In this document: piece after piece, positions 7,367-7,874 of the stretch
Position numbering within the stretch: position 1 is the stretch's first letter
Layout of the letters: each line of letters starts with the position of its first letter
From: an uncultured Bacteroides sp.
GTDB lineage: Bacteria; Bacteroidota; Bacteroidia; Bacteroidales; Bacteroidaceae
Assembly (NCBI GenBank): GCA_900557355.1
Contig: USSR01000312.1
Coordinates: 1 to 7,874, forward strand
Length of the DNA: 7,874 bases
Direction: 5' to 3'
Notes under the pieces: generated by a model
What the model was told of the DNA's origin: nothing
What the model saw: the letters and a program-made list of their open reading frames with translations, nothing else
Databases searched by the model: none
Program-made: the position numbers and the translations under genes

Positions 7367-7399
7367 CAAAAATAGGAAATTAAATTGGAAAACCGCCAA
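7367..7399 (-). promoter_or_regulatory. Candidate Bacteroidota promoter reading left toward the DprA-like gene
   Basis: On the minus strand TATTTTTG (complement 7367-7374) matches the Bacteroidota -7 element TAnnTTTG exactly. TTG (complement 7397-7399) stands 22 bases upstream as a possible -33 element. Spacing is at or slightly above the usual range. Initiation would fall near 7360, leaving a leader of about 235-255 bases before the DprA-like start codon, unusually long. Confidence 0.45.
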
Positions 7400-7465
7400 C
7401 GGCTGCCGATTTTTGCGGCAAAGCGTCTGTCGGGCGGTGTGTATCGTTGTAGTTTATTGCCGCAG

Positions 7466-7479
7466 GCGGGTCGACCCGC
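7466..7479. repeat. 14-base perfect palindrome just upstream of the HD-gene promoter
   Basis: GCGGGTCGACCCGC is its own reverse complement. Its right end touches the presumed -33 element (7480-7483) of the HD-gene promoter. This placement suits an operator for a dimeric regulator, but a DNA hairpin or chance in GC-rich sequence is also possible. It is not followed by a T-run, so it is a poor terminator on either strand. Confidence 0.4.
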
Positions 7480-7510
7480 TTTCCGACTGTCGGCAAATTT
7501 CGTATCTTTG
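7480..7510 (+). promoter_or_regulatory. Bacteroidota-type promoter of the HD-domain gene
   Basis: TATCTTTG at 7503-7510 matches the -7 consensus TAnnTTTG exactly. TTTC at 7480-7483 is one base off the -33 TTTG and lies 19 bases upstream, within the usual spacing for the primary sigma factor of this phylum. The start codon is 46 bases downstream of the -7 element, giving a short normal leader. Confidence 0.7.
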
Positions 7511-7556
7511 TCTTGGATAAGACGCGCCGAAGGCCGTCCATAAACCGAAGCAGAGC

Positions 7557-7874
7557 ATGAGTACCCTGGAACAAGCCATCGAGATTGCCACCGAGGCGCA
7601 CCGCGGCCAGCGCGACAAGGCCGGGAATGACTATATCGGCCACCCGCTGCGGGTCATGGCCGCGGGCAAAACCCCCGAAGAGAAGATCGTCGGGGTGCTG
7701 CACGATGTGGTCGAGGACAGCGACTGGACGCTGGAGGAGCTGGTGGCCGAGGGATTTGCGCCGGGAATCATTGAGGCGCTGCGCTGTTTGACCCACGCCG
7801 AAGAGGAGCCCTACGACCGTTATATTGCCCGCATAAAGGGCAATCCGCTGGCCGTGGCGGTCAAGCTGAACGAC
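7557..7874 (+). CDS. HD-domain protein, SpoT/MESH1-like (p)ppGpp hydrolase family (3' truncated)
   Basis: The first 106 residues are visible and the frame runs off the window end. They match the start of the HD hydrolase domain of RelA/SpoT and small alarmone hydrolases. H29 in GHPLRV, the H49-D50 pair in VLHDVVED (47-54, with E53 and D54) and KLND (103-106) correspond to the metal-binding and catalytic positions of the SpoT hydrolase domain, which removes pyrophosphate from (p)ppGpp using Mn2+. The N-terminal helix begins only a few residues before the domain, as in stand-alone hydrolases. A synthetase domain could follow outside the window, and many such short HD proteins have no proven substrate. 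It has its own promoter and high GC (38 of 60 bases in 7681-7740) and is divergent from the DprA-like gene, so it looks like host chromosome rather than part of the defence operon. Confidence 0.85.
   Translation, partial: MSTLEQAIEIATEAHRGQRDKAGNDYIGHPLRVMAAGKTPEEKIVGVLHDVVEDSDWTLEELVAEGFAPGIIEALRCLTHAEEEPYDRYIARIKGNPLAVAVKLND

Noticed and set aside
7380..7796. Minus-strand open frame antisense to the HD gene
   Set aside because: It lies mostly opposite the HD coding frame, whose conserved H, HD and KLND motifs are clear; the antisense reading has none.
1..7874. CRISPR array, tRNA, rRNA, integrase or insertion sequence
   Set aside because: No regularly spaced repeats, no cloverleaf or rRNA signature, and no recombinase or transposase motifs were found on either strand.

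Overview
The window suggests a Bacteroidota (Bacteroidales-like) chromosome. The signs are: start codons with no clear Shine-Dalgarno sequence, a -7 element of the Bacteroidota form TAnnTTTG upstream of the right-hand gene, and protein families familiar from that phylum. It looks like an AT-rich accessory (defence) island on the left, joined to GC-rich ordinary chromosome on the right. The genus cannot be fixed from this sequence; a GC-rich member such as Alistipes would fit the right-hand side.

Left, bases 1-5906: a tightly packed plus-strand operon. It opens with the last 122 codons of a protein cut by the window edge, which I do not recognise with confidence. Ten bases later comes an 1147-residue N6-adenine DNA methyltransferase of the Eco57I/type IIG kind. 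It has every expected methylase motif, a predicted coiled-coil insertion, a TaqI/Eco57I-like target-recognition region and an N-terminal block that could be a decayed or divergent nuclease. One base after its stop begins a 642-residue ABC/SMC-like ATPase with a C-terminal extension of about 240 residues of unknown function. A strong intrinsic terminator (5870-5906) ends the unit. I infer a multi-gene restriction or anti-phage system in which the methylase marks self DNA and the ATPase, with the upstream partner, acts on foreign DNA. No experiment in the sequence shows this.

Middle, 5907-6634: about 730 bases with no convincing intact gene. The minus strand has protein-like open stretches spread over all three frames, so it may be the remains of a decayed gene at the island edge.

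Right, 6635-7874: GC rises to about 60 percent or more. A minus-strand DprA/SLOG-like Rossmann protein and a plus-strand HD-domain (SpoT-like) hydrolase, cut by the window end, are divergently arranged. The roughly 430 bases between them hold a good Bacteroidota promoter for the HD gene and a 14-base palindrome. On the minus strand there is a candidate promoter followed at once by a series of hairpins ending in six T residues right before an in-frame ATG of the DprA-like gene. This candidate structured RNA or attenuating leader (about 7106-7361) and the uncharacterised ATPase C-terminus are the items most worth following up.
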